From CAITNM01 sp021298215 (GTDB taxonomy: Bacteria > Pseudomonadota > Alphaproteobacteria > Paracaedibacterales > CAITNM01): a stretch of DNA of 64,000 nt. Position 1 is the first letter of the stretch. The number at the start of each line of letters is the position of its first letter. A model generated the notes under the pieces. That model was not told the origin of the DNA and ran no database searches. It saw only the letters and a program-made list of their open reading frames with translations. This document shows positions 26,426-34,410 of this stretch, in pieces. The position numbers and the translations under genes are program-made. The stretch spans positions 248,001 through 312,000 of the forward strand of contig JBKCOJ010000005.1 of the NCBI GenBank assembly GCA_046309815.1, in the 5' to 3' direction.

Positions 26426-27399
26426 CTAACAAGCTCAATAAGCTTTTCAACATTTCCTATGGGGGTTTGTGGGAGAATTCCATGCCCCAAGTTAACAACA
26501 AACGGCCTGTTTTTGGCAAAATCCAATATCTTCGCAACGTCACGCTCAAAGCCACCCTCAAGAAGCTTTTGAGGATCCAGATTGCCCTGCAGGCATGCGC
26601 CCACCCCCTCAAAACTTCTTAAGCTTTCTCCCTGGCTCAGACCAAAACTTATGCGTAGCCTCCCCAACTTATCTAAAGCCTCACCAGCCACGCCCCGCCC
26701 ATAATAAATAATCCTGGCATCCGGCACTTGCTCTGTTATGCCCCCCACAATCCTTTTAGCGGGATCAAAAAGCCAACGGCTTTGATAGACAGCAGGAACT
26801 TCCGCCGCCCACGATTCAAAAAGCTGCACGACATCGGCTCCGGCTCTCAGCTGGCCGACCGCATGATCAGCAATTACGGAAACAAGCTTATCGAGAAGAC
26901 GATCGAACAAGGGCCACTCAGCCGCAAACCTAACAAGATCTTCATATTTGTTGGTCTTGCCCCCGCTTATCATGTATGAAGCCACCGTCCATGGACAACC
27001 CACAAAACCGATCAGGGCCTTTTCTTGGTCAAGTCGCCCCCGGAGCTCCTTAATTGCCCCATAAACAACCTCAGCACCACCAAAGGGAGTGTGCAGGATT
27101 TTATCCCAAATTGGTTCTTCTAATACGGGGCCCACCCCTTCTCTAAATGAAACTGCTTGCCCTAAAAACTGAGGTATCACCAATATATCACTAAACACGA
27201 TTGCCGCATCAAAATCAAAACGCCTGATAGGCTGAAGAGTTGCCTCCACTACGGCTTCGGAATTAAAACAAAACTCGATAAAATCAGGAAATTTTTCCCT
27301 TAGCTTTCTATACTCGGGCAAATACCGTCCCGCTTGGCGCATTAACCAAATCGGCTTTATCTTTTCAACACACCCCTCTAGGGCTCGAGCTAACTTCAT
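26413..27399 (-). CDS. hemE: Uroporphyrinogen decarboxylase
   Basis: HemE decarboxylates uroporphyrinogen III to coproporphyrinogen III. The 328-residue product has the active-site signature IWLMRQAGRYLPEYRKLR, FDAAIVFSDILVIP (with the catalytic Asp), GFVGCPWTVASYMISG, and NLGHGILPQTPIGNV near the end. The N-terminus is short compared with most homologues, and there is no Shine-Dalgarno site before ATG 27399, which lies in an AT run at the edge of the presumed origin. G+C is high: 36 of 60 bases in 26821-26880, against 22 of 60 in 22381-22440 of tssM. Confidence 0.95.
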   Translation of the reverse strand: MKLARALEGCVEKIKPIWLMRQAGRYLPEYRKLREKFPDFIEFCFNSEAVVEATLQPIRRFDFDAAIVFSDILVIPQFLGQAVSFREGVGPVLEEPIWDKILHTPFGGAEVVYGAIKELRGRLDQEKALIGFVGCPWTVASYMISGGKTNKYEDLVRFAAEWPLFDRLLDKLVSVIADHAVGQLRAGADVVQLFESWAAEVPAVYQSRWLFDPAKRIVGGITEQVPDARIIYYGRGVAGEALDKLGRLRISFGLSQGESLRSFEGVGACLQGNLDPQKLLEGGFERDVAKILDFAKNRPFVVNLGHGILPQTPIGNVEKLIELVRCQQ

Positions 27400-27754
27400 A
27401 TAATAATATATATATTTATATTAAGGTTTTTGTTTTGGTAGTAGGTCTTGTGCAAAACCCTAACCCCAGATTTTTCCCCATCTTATCCACAAGATACTCT
27501 TTTTGTATAGGGGAGAAACGCTTGATCTGAGGGATTTTTCTAAAGTGTGGATATTTATTTGGTGTTTGTGTGTTGTTTGTGGATAATTTTTTTATAGGTG
27601 GGGATAAAAATAAACTTATTAACAGCCACTCTTTTATACAAGTTTGTCCTAAGAATACTTTCTGCTTTTTCCACAGATTTATGCACAAAATTTTATTGTA
27701 GGAAAATATTTGAATTACTATATATGCTGGGTAAGAAATTTTTCAGAGGTTTTT
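27400..27754. other. Probable chromosomal replication origin (oriC)
   Basis: This 355-base non-coding region between hemE and a divergent gene contains three matches to the DnaA box TTATNCACA: TTATCCACA at 27483-27491, its complement TGTGGATAA at 27578-27586, and TTATGCACA at 27679-27687. Single-mismatch boxes lie at 27546-27554, 27667-27675 and 27449-27457. An uninterrupted AT tract (about 27398-27422) is a candidate unwinding element. In Caulobacter and Rickettsia the origin lies at the hemE promoter. The parS sites lie 12 kb away. DnaA binding and initiation here are inferred. Confidence 0.75.
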
Positions 27755-28516
27755 GTGAATAAGAAAATAAGGACATTTTTAATAATTATATTAAGCGCTT
27801 TTTGTCCATTTTTTGCTATGGCTTCTGATATCAGTGGAGATGTTTGCTTGAGTGTAAATGAAATAAATTCACAAAAGATAGTGGATTTTAAGGGTGCATA
27901 CATTGGTGTCCCTCTTGTTTCTCCAGATCTTATCAGTCCACAGCTTCCTGAAGACATTCGCACTTTATCTGATGGAACAAAAGTAAGGTTGGGGCGAGCT
28001 TATGATGTAGATACTTTTGGGGTGAAGACAGAATCATTTGGAATGGGAGAGATGAGATTTTCTCACCAAAAAGAGATTCTTTTATACACGTCTGGGATAT
28101 GCGATTGCATCGGAATTTCAGTGTGGGATTCAGCAACTCAAACGGCTTGCTTGTATCACGCCTCTAAAATGGAGCTTCGTGAAAAGAAGCGGCTGTTTTT
28201 AGAAAATATAGATTCTATTAAGGCAGAATTTTCTGGAGAAACATCTGATTTAAAGGTGTTTTTGGCAAGTTGCTTTTTGTCGAGAGATTTGGCTGAGGTT
28301 GTTGATTTGTTGCAAAAAAATGGCTTCGTCGTCTCGGGTCTTTTTGTTCCCGCTGTTTTGTTGGGCGAGTGGGAGCAATTGGCAAATGGAAATTTTAAAC
28401 AAAAAACATATTATTTTGATGAAGAGACCATGCTTTCATCAAAAAATCAGCGCAATTTAGTAATGACCATTAATGGAAGCACTGGAAAAACAGGTGTTTA
28501 TCCTAGTTGGATATAA
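27755..28516 (+). CDS. Exported CheD/CNF-like (possible deamidase) protein
   Basis: Started at GTG 27755, preceded by AGAGG, the product is 253 residues with a signal peptide (MNKKIRTFLIIILSAFCPFFAMA). A frame from TTG 27710 would give an unlikely N-terminus. The core YTSGICDCIGISVWD...CLYHASK resembles the catalytic region of CheD and the CNF toxin fold, which are cysteine-histidine glutamine deamidases. T112, C118 and H135 have spacings of 6 and 17, as recalled for T. maritima CheD (T21, C27, H44). The rest of the chain does not match CheD, and export argues against a chemotaxis role. Function is unproven. It borders the origin. Confidence 0.55.
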   Translation: MNKKIRTFLIIILSAFCPFFAMASDISGDVCLSVNEINSQKIVDFKGAYIGVPLVSPDLISPQLPEDIRTLSDGTKVRLGRAYDVDTFGVKTESFGMGEMRFSHQKEILLYTSGICDCIGISVWDSATQTACLYHASKMELREKKRLFLENIDSIKAEFSGETSDLKVFLASCFLSRDLAEVVDLLQKNGFVVSGLFVPAVLLGEWEQLANGNFKQKTYYFDEETMLSSKNQRNLVMTINGSTGKTGVYPSWI

Positions 28517-29918
28517 AGTTAACAAACTTTCGATAAATAGTTTGTGGAAGAGAGGCTGGAAGATATGCATCAATAAAGCCAATTTTATTAAGTTCCAGTT
28601 GATGAATAATTCTACCATATGCATCAATAACGGCGCTGATGCCGTTATTAGCTACGCGAATTAATGGCAGCCCCTCTTCTATCGCTCTTACTTGCACAAT
28701 TTTTAAATGTTGATAGGGACCACTGGTTACGCCATACCAAGCGTCATTCGTAATATTTAACAACCACTCAGGTCGATGATCGGGGTCAATAACAGCGCCA
28801 CTAAAAATCGCCTCATAACAGATGAGCGGACTAAAAGGGGGAATGTTTTCTGGGTGTATTGTTCTGGGTCCTGGACCGGGAGAATAGTCCAAAAATCCAT
28901 CTGTAAGCTTTGGAAAAGGGTTAAGTTGCTTCAAGGGCACATATTCACCAAAGGGGACTAGATGAAATTTATCAAAGGTTGCCAAAATCCTTCCTGTTTT
29001 CTCAAGCACTTGTAAGCTAGAAAATGCTTTTTCTGGATTGTGCAACCTGCGAGGGGCTCCTGTTATTAAATATCCCTGATTAATAAATCTTCCAATATGC
29101 ACGGCTAAATCGGGGTAAGACTCAAGCGGAGTAATTATGGCTGCTTCTGGCCAAATTGTTAGGTGAATAGGCCTTTCTGCTTCTGCTTTCGATAATATTT
29201 CTAAAATAGCCAGGTTGTGTTCAAAAAAATTAGGATCCCACTTTTCATGTTGAGCAATAGACGGTTGAACCAACCGCAAACAAACATTTGTATTTATATG
29301 GGGAGAATTTAATCTATGGTGGCCTTCGATCCAAAGCCCCAATAAAATGCTAAAAATACTGGCTCCCAGCCATTTCTGCTTTGTGTATAAAACAGTTCCA
29401 GCCGCGGTTGTTAAAAACGACAAGCCGAAAATGCCTATGATTCTAGTGCTTTGTAAAAGAGGAAGATCCCAAACGTAACCATTTAAATTCCAGGGAAATC
29501 CTGTAAATAAAAAGCTCCTAGCAACTTCACTTATGCACCACCCAAGAAAAAACACCCATCCAAAACTGACGGGATTTTTCCTAAAGAAAAAGCTTGGAGC
29601 GATAAATGCGGCAGGAAATATTCCAATTATTATGGGCATGCCTATCAATCCTATGGGCATCATCTCAGGGATACCGTAGGTTTTAAGTGCCCAGGATACC
29701 CAATAAAGCTGGGTGAGGAAAAATATGAAAAAAAAGATAAACGAATTTCTAAAAAAGTGATAAAAGGTTAAGGGGGCTTGCAAATGTAAAAGCAGGACCC
29801 ATATAGACAGCAAGAGAACAAACGGCTGGTTGAATGGAGCAAAGGCTAGCCCGCCAATAATTGCAAAAACTGCTAAAATTTTTAATGAAATTGGAGGATA
29901 TTTTAGTGTTTTATTCAT
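28503..29918 (-). CDS. lnt: Apolipoprotein N-acyltransferase
   Basis: Lnt adds the third acyl chain to lipoproteins in the inner membrane. The product, about 471 residues from ATG 29918, has several N-terminal transmembrane helices and then a nitrilase-type domain. That domain's catalytic triad is visible: Glu in TIWPEAAII, Lys in FDKFHLVPFGEYVP and Cys in LICYEAIF. FTGFPWNLNGY is a further family motif. A TTG 36 bases upstream is an alternative start. The 3' end overlaps the CheD-like gene by 14 bases. Together with lolA this indicates a complete lipoprotein pathway. Confidence 0.93.
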   Translation of the reverse strand: MNKTLKYPPISLKILAVFAIIGGLAFAPFNQPFVLLLSIWVLLLHLQAPLTFYHFFRNSFIFFFIFFLTQLYWVSWALKTYGIPEMMPIGLIGMPIIIGIFPAAFIAPSFFFRKNPVSFGWVFFLGWCISEVARSFLFTGFPWNLNGYVWDLPLLQSTRIIGIFGLSFLTTAAGTVLYTKQKWLGASIFSILLGLWIEGHHRLNSPHINTNVCLRLVQPSIAQHEKWDPNFFEHNLAILEILSKAEAERPIHLTIWPEAAIITPLESYPDLAVHIGRFINQGYLITGAPRRLHNPEKAFSSLQVLEKTGRILATFDKFHLVPFGEYVPLKQLNPFPKLTDGFLDYSPGPGPRTIHPENIPPFSPLICYEAIFSGAVIDPDHRPEWLLNITNDAWYGVTSGPYQHLKIVQVRAIEEGLPLIRVANNGISAVIDAYGRIIHQLELNKIGFIDAYLPASLPQTIYRKFVNFISN

Positions 29919-29968
29919 TTTTAAGTGATAGTATCTGAAAAAATATGCCTTCAAAAAAGGAATTAATA

Positions 29969-30568
29969 ATGCAAAAGCTAATTTATATTATCTCTTTTTT
30001 GAATGTATGTATATTCCAAGCAGTTTGGGGTGGGGCATGTGTGGCTTCCTCTGGCGTTAATGAATTAGCACCAGCTAGTTTTATTGGGAAAATGGTCAAT
30101 GAATCTCTGGGCATAGTTAATAATAGTGGCTCTTCAGATGATAAAAAACGAAAAGAGTTAAGCAACAGCATTAATAAATATTTGGATATAGATCGAATCG
30201 CAAGTGCAGTTTTTTCACCAAAAGGATACAAGGACTTATCAGAAAAAGATCAGCAAAGAGTTAAAGAGTATTTGAAAAAATACCTAATTCGTTTTTACGC
30301 AAGTGAAGGGAAATTATCTGCGATGATGAATTCAAAGCTTTCAGGAGAGCCAGTTGCAGAGAGAAAAAATGAGCAAGATTTTGCTGTTACAACGCAATTT
30401 GAAAAAAATTCTTCACCAGCGCTTAAAATTGTCTGGATAACGGATGGTAAAAAAGTGTTTTATGTGGAAATAGAAGGCATAAACCAAATAATAACACTGC
30501 GGTCAGAAATGGATACAGCCATTGGATCTCGTACACTAATGGAATATATTAATGAGCAGGGGTTTTAA
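29969..30568 (+). CDS. mlaC: MlaC/Ttg2D family phospholipid-binding periplasmic protein
   Basis: MlaC carries phospholipids between outer- and inner-membrane Mla complexes. The product is 199 residues from ATG 29969 (AAGGA upstream) with a signal peptide (MQKLIYIISFLNVCIFQAVWG). The family core is present: INKYLDIDRIASAVFSP, then KDLSEKDQQRVKEYLKKYLIRFYA (the F.....Y.. helix), and KIVWITDGKKVFYVEIEGIN. mlaD, mlaE and mlaF are not nearby. It starts divergently from lnt. Confidence 0.82.
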   Translation: MQKLIYIISFLNVCIFQAVWGGACVASSGVNELAPASFIGKMVNESLGIVNNSGSSDDKKRKELSNSINKYLDIDRIASAVFSPKGYKDLSEKDQQRVKEYLKKYLIRFYASEGKLSAMMNSKLSGEPVAERKNEQDFAVTTQFEKNSSPALKIVWITDGKKVFYVEIEGINQIITLRSEMDTAIGSRTLMEYINEQGF

Positions 30569-30579
30569 AGTTTTAACTC

Positions 30580-30867
30580 ATGAACATGAAAAAGAATTTA
30601 TTTGGTATTAATGAACCTGCAAAAAAGGAACCAATAAAAGAAAAATCAAAACCTTCTTTTCCTGAGGTTAATTTAATTAAGGGGCTTAATAAGCAAGAAG
30701 CAACATCCGAATCGGTTTTTTGGCATAGAATTTTGCTTAATAAAGCAATTCGCCAACAAAAATCTGTTCAGTTTTTGCAGGTTTTATCAAACGAGATTGC
30801 TCTTAAAAAAGGGCAAAAAGATGCATATTTAGCCATATTAGATAGCCTGAGAAAAACTAAAGACTGA
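30580..30867 (+). CDS. Hypothetical protein, 95 residues
   Basis: The product is a charged, mostly helical protein with a Lys/Pro/Glu-rich first third and a second half of likely amphipathic helices (VFWHRILLNKAIRQQKSVQFLQ). No signal peptide, motif or family is recognised. It starts 11 bases after mlaC and probably shares its transcript. An internal ATG at 30586 is an alternative start. Its end overlaps the next minus-strand gene by 11 bases. Confidence 0.5.
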   Translation: MNMKKNLFGINEPAKKEPIKEKSKPSFPEVNLIKGLNKQEATSESVFWHRILLNKAIRQQKSVQFLQVLSNEIALKKGQKDAYLAILDSLRKTKD

Positions 30868-31321
30868 GGCTCTTGGAGCTTTTCTCTTTCTTTTGAAGAA
30901 TCTTTTTCAAAATCTTAGAATTTACAGAAAGTTCTTTGATTTTTTTCTTTTGATCTTTTCTTTGGTCAGGCCTTTTTTTCGTAACCTCTGCTTCTTCAAT
31001 TGAAGACAGAGAAGAAAGATCCTGCATCTCTGGTTCTATATCTTCTTTTAACCAAAGAACGCGCTCCTCGTTCTTAATACATTGTTGTGTAATGGTTGGA
31101 ATGCTCTGTAATGTGCTTTTAGGCAATTTTTCAAGATTTTTTTGCATTAAAGAAATCGCTTTTTGTGCAATTTGCTTCAGGCTCTCAATTTTTATCTGTT
31201 TTCTTATTTCGTCGGTTTTTTCAATAGAAGTTTTGCATCTAAGGGCTGCTTCCTCAGCTGTCATGGAATAGCATTCAAGAGCCAACGAAAAAACGACAAC
31301 CGATACACTCTTCTTTATCAT
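30857..31321 (-). CDS. Exported hypothetical protein with Lys-rich tail
   Basis: The 154-residue product has a signal peptide (MIKKSVSVVVFSLALECYS) and a helical central part containing two cysteines. The last 45 residues are very basic (KKRPDQRKDQKKKIK, then KKILQKKEKSSKS). No family is recognised. It follows the hemY-like gene by one base, so it probably belongs to the same transcript. Confidence 0.5.
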   Translation of the reverse strand: MIKKSVSVVVFSLALECYSMTAEEAALRCKTSIEKTDEIRKQIKIESLKQIAQKAISLMQKNLEKLPKSTLQSIPTITQQCIKNEERVLWLKEDIEPEMQDLSSLSSIEEAEVTKKRPDQRKDQKKKIKELSVNSKILKKILQKKEKSSKSLSL

Positions 31322-31322
31322 G

Positions 31323-32669
31323 TTATACTACTTGGCAAAGCTGCATAGCTTCTATGTCACCCTTAACATGGCGTTGAGGCGTCGAGGTTTCTTGCCAGCA
31401 GATTTTATCTACGGATGAGCAGTTGTTGCATATGAGCTCCCATTGCGATGCATGATGAGAGCATTCTGTACATTGCCATTCATAGTCAGAAAGAGTTTGT
31501 GAAGCTTTTTGCCACCATTCTTTTGCTAACTCAAATCTTGTTGGGTGCTGAAGTTCCATTAATTCAGCCATTAAATTGCAGGTAGTTCTTGTATATCCAT
31601 AACTTAATAGCTTATCTAAATATTCTTTAGCTTGCCCCCATAACTGAGCTCGCATCGCACTGGTAGCTAAGCAAAATAAGCTCTCTGGATGATCTTCATG
31701 GGCACTTACTAATTTTTCCATTGTTCTGTAGCGATCGATAGCCTCCATTTCAAAAAATACTGAATCCCATAAAACTCCAAGGGATCGATGAGGATTAGTT
31801 TTAAAGGCATCTATTAGTAATTTTTGTGCTTTGGAAAATGATTCGTGGTGGATATAATGCTCAACTAACTGTGTGACATTTGTGGTCCAATCCGGCGCAC
31901 TCTCAAATATTTTTAAATGTAATTTCTCTTTTTCCGCATTAGAAAGCAGGCTGGTATTTTGCAGCTTAAGCCAATGTAACATCGCCTGATAACGTAGCCA
32001 CTTTGCTTTGGGGACGTATTTTTCAAGTTTATGTTTTTCGGCTTTTGGCAAAATTCCTTTTTGGGCGAGATAAATGGTGTTTAAAAAATACTCATTTTGT
32101 AACCAAGGTGAATCAGGCCTTAAAGAAAGTCCTTTGACAATATATTCTTGAGCAAGTTTATAGTCCTCCCTGCTTTTTGCTTGTAGAATAAGTCCGCGAA
32201 GCCCCAGAAAATTTGTGCGACGATCCTTTTGCATAGACATATATTGTCTAGTGGCCGCTTCCTCATCTCCTGTCATGTAGGATGCTTGAGCCGCTATGAA
32301 TTGACTTAAAGGATTTTCGGGTAAAAATTCACAAGCTACCGCTATTATTTCTTTTGCTTCTTGGTCTTGTCCTGCTGCAATTGCGCTTAAACCTTCGATC
32401 AATAGATTTATTCCTTTTGCAGAACGCTTTTTTTGAAGATAAGAGATGTAATTTTGTGGAAGGCTCCATAACCATCTCCATAAATTATAAAAAGAAATTA
32501 TAAAGATAAAAATAATTGATAAACATGCTATAAAAAGACCAATTGGCAAGGAAATAGAGTAATTTAGCCAGTCAAACTTTACCTCACCAGGATAACTCGT
32601 GATGAATATTCCCAGTATACAAAGCATGCTAAATGCAATCAGAAAGCGTAGACTTTTGGTAAGTATCAT
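31323..32669 (-). CDS. hemY: HemY-like tetratricopeptide membrane protein
   Basis: The 448-residue product has the HemY layout: two N-terminal transmembrane helices (about 8-25 and 40-65), a short cytoplasmic turn, then TPR-type helical repeats. One recognisable repeat is NPLSQFIAAQASYMTGDEEAAT. The C-terminus has a probable zinc site with two CxxC pairs (WQCTECSHHASQWELICNNCSS). HemY proteins are tied to haem synthesis genes by position, but their activity is unclear. In alphaproteobacteria hemY commonly follows the mitofilin gene, as it does here with a 4-base overlap. Confidence 0.8.
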   Translation of the reverse strand: MILTKSLRFLIAFSMLCILGIFITSYPGEVKFDWLNYSISLPIGLFIACLSIIFIFIISFYNLWRWLWSLPQNYISYLQKKRSAKGINLLIEGLSAIAAGQDQEAKEIIAVACEFLPENPLSQFIAAQASYMTGDEEAATRQYMSMQKDRRTNFLGLRGLILQAKSREDYKLAQEYIVKGLSLRPDSPWLQNEYFLNTIYLAQKGILPKAEKHKLEKYVPKAKWLRYQAMLHWLKLQNTSLLSNAEKEKLHLKIFESAPDWTTNVTQLVEHYIHHESFSKAQKLLIDAFKTNPHRSLGVLWDSVFFEMEAIDRYRTMEKLVSAHEDHPESLFCLATSAMRAQLWGQAKEYLDKLLSYGYTRTTCNLMAELMELQHPTRFELAKEWWQKASQTLSDYEWQCTECSHHASQWELICNNCSSVDKICWQETSTPQRHVKGDIEAMQLCQVV

Positions 32670-33568
32670 TGGAAAGCTTCCTTCTTATCTGAGGCAGATA
32701 CTTCAGTTGAGGCTTGCTTTACCCATTGTTGAGAGGTGGCTGAAAAATCAAGGAAAGCATTTTCCAATTCTAGCCTTCTATTAAGATGGTTCGCCCATAT
32801 CTGAATCTGTTGAAGAGGTATATTTTTAGAGAAAGAATGGGCTGTTTTTAAGTCACGACCCTCAAGAGCTTCCGCTATTAATTCAAAAGGCTCTTCATCA
32901 ATGGGTTGTATTTTTTCAACTTTTATTTTTCCACGAAAAATTGCGGCAACTTTATTCAACCATTTAGGAAGATCATTTGGTTTTTTTGGCTGTACGTGCT
33001 TTTTGCGAATATCCTCAAAAGACTTCTGAAGTTGATAAATGCTAGGAGGTGGGACAGACGAGAATTGTTGCAAAATTTGATACCCTGAAAAAGATGAGCA
33101 TTTTTCAGGAAGAGATGCAAGCAAGTTAGAAAAAGAGTCATTTAAACGAATTTTCTCACCAATTCTATCAATGGTTTCTAATATCATTTTTTTAGAATCA
33201 TGCGCGGACAGTGAATTATCATGTTGATCTTTTGTGCTCATTAGAATCGATGATTTTAATAATTTTGTATGTTGAATTTGTAGAGCTAAAAATCTCTTTT
33301 TTAGTTCTTCAAACTTCTTTTCAAGATTTTTTATTTGTATATCTTGTTTTTTAGATAACTCTAGGCTTCGTTTGTCTGGCAGTGGTGTTTGGGGGTAGGG
33401 ATTTTGGCTAAGGGATATTAAATAAATAATAAAAATAGGAATCTGTCCTAAAAAAATTATGGGCCAAAAAGATTTTATTGCTTGAATATTACGATGAAAC
33501 AAATTCGCTACCATTTTCATATAAATATTTGATTTTGATCTTTTATTGATTCGGCGGAATATCAACAT
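32666..33568 (-). CDS. Mic60/mitofilin-like inner-membrane protein
   Basis: The 300-residue product has a transmembrane helix near 34-52 (FWPIIFLGQIPIFIIYLISL) and a coiled coil at about 68-105 (KKQDIQIKNLEKKFEELKK). Its C-terminal segment ELIAEALEGRDLKTAHSFSK...WANHLNRRLELENAFLDF resembles the mitofilin signature. Alphaproteobacterial Mic60 is typically encoded just upstream of hemY, as seen here. In other alphaproteobacteria Mic60 shapes intracytoplasmic membranes; its role in this organism is unknown. Start is uncertain: ATG 33568 overlaps the upstream gene by 26 bases, and ATG 33520 is the alternative. Neither has a good ribosome-binding site. Confidence 0.68.
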   Translation of the reverse strand: MLIFRRINKRSKSNIYMKMVANLFHRNIQAIKSFWPIIFLGQIPIFIIYLISLSQNPYPQTPLPDKRSLELSKKQDIQIKNLEKKFEELKKRFLALQIQHTKLLKSSILMSTKDQHDNSLSAHDSKKMILETIDRIGEKIRLNDSFSNLLASLPEKCSSFSGYQILQQFSSVPPPSIYQLQKSFEDIRKKHVQPKKPNDLPKWLNKVAAIFRGKIKVEKIQPIDEEPFELIAEALEGRDLKTAHSFSKNIPLQQIQIWANHLNRRLELENAFLDFSATSQQWVKQASTEVSASDKKEAFQ

Positions 33569-34355
33569 GGACTTGATCTACTTGTAGGTGGGCGGGAATT
33601 TTTGCTGCACTTTTAAAAGTAAGCTCTTCGTTTGGTTGTATTAGTTCTTGTTTCCATTTGTATGACCATGTACGAATTTGGCAAAATCCTTCTTCGTTAG
33701 GCGTTTGGTCTGGCTGACAGGTCCCCCAGGCTTTTAGCTGAATATTTTGAAGAGGTGTTGCTAGTTGACCTGAATTTTTAACTTGGCCCACAACTATAAT
33801 TTTTTGTTGCTCATTATCTACGGGCTTCACATCAAAATGAATATTTTCAATTATCAGGACATCGGGCGAAATCTGTTTTTCTGAATCGGATGAGAAATTT
33901 AATAATGGATGATCAAATTGCATCGCAACAAATGCTAACGATATTGTTCCTCCAAAAATCAGCAAGCTCCAAAAAATTACTAAAAGAAGAGTTTTCCATT
34001 GTTTCGGCTTGGCGATATCTTTTTTAGGTGATTTTTGTTGAGGTGAAAAATGATGATGAGCATTATTGCTAGCTGAAAAAGAAATATTTGGTGATTGATC
34101 TGTATGCTTAGCAAATGGCTTTTTGTACAGTAAGGAAATATCAGTTAAATTTCTGAAGGGCTGTTCTGGCGCCGCTATTTTAATATCTTTTTGGTTGGTA
34201 TTGATTGATTCTTTTTTTAATTCCCACCATTGTTCATGGCAATTAGAACAGGCAAGTTGCACACCATGCCCACTATTATCAGGCAGATTAATATAATTTA
34301 ATCGACTAGTATCAAGCCTATATTGCTTATGACATCTTGGACAAGAAACAATCAC
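33543..34355 (-). CDS. Zinc-ribbon (MJ0042-type) membrane protein
   Basis: The 270-residue product starts at GTG 34355 with an MJ0042-type zinc ribbon: CPRCHKQYRLD, then CSNCHEQWWEL, i.e. two CxxC pairs about 30 residues apart. A polar linker leads to one transmembrane helix near 122-145 (LLVIFWSLLIFGGTISLAFV). A DUF3426-like beta-rich domain follows (IIVVGQVKNSGQLATPLQNIQLKAW). Such proteins are widespread in proteobacteria, with unknown function. It lies upstream of the Mic60-hemY pair and probably starts that operon. Confidence 0.75.
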   Translation of the reverse strand: MIVSCPRCHKQYRLDTSRLNYINLPDNSGHGVQLACSNCHEQWWELKKESINTNQKDIKIAAPEQPFRNLTDISLLYKKPFAKHTDQSPNISFSASNNAHHHFSPQQKSPKKDIAKPKQWKTLLLVIFWSLLIFGGTISLAFVAMQFDHPLLNFSSDSEKQISPDVLIIENIHFDVKPVDNEQQKIIVVGQVKNSGQLATPLQNIQLKAWGTCQPDQTPNEEGFCQIRTWSYKWKQELIQPNEELTFKSAAKIPAHLQVDQVHVDIPPNQ

Positions 34356-34410
34356 AATTATTCATTTTTTTTAATGTTATCGACATTCTAGTCGTTTTTC
34401 TAAACTGCTG

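Noticed and set aside
25412..27399. hemH and hemE as part of a mobile island with the T6SS genes
   Set aside because: No integrase, transposase, tRNA junction or flanking repeat was seen, and hemE has its ancestral position beside the presumed origin.
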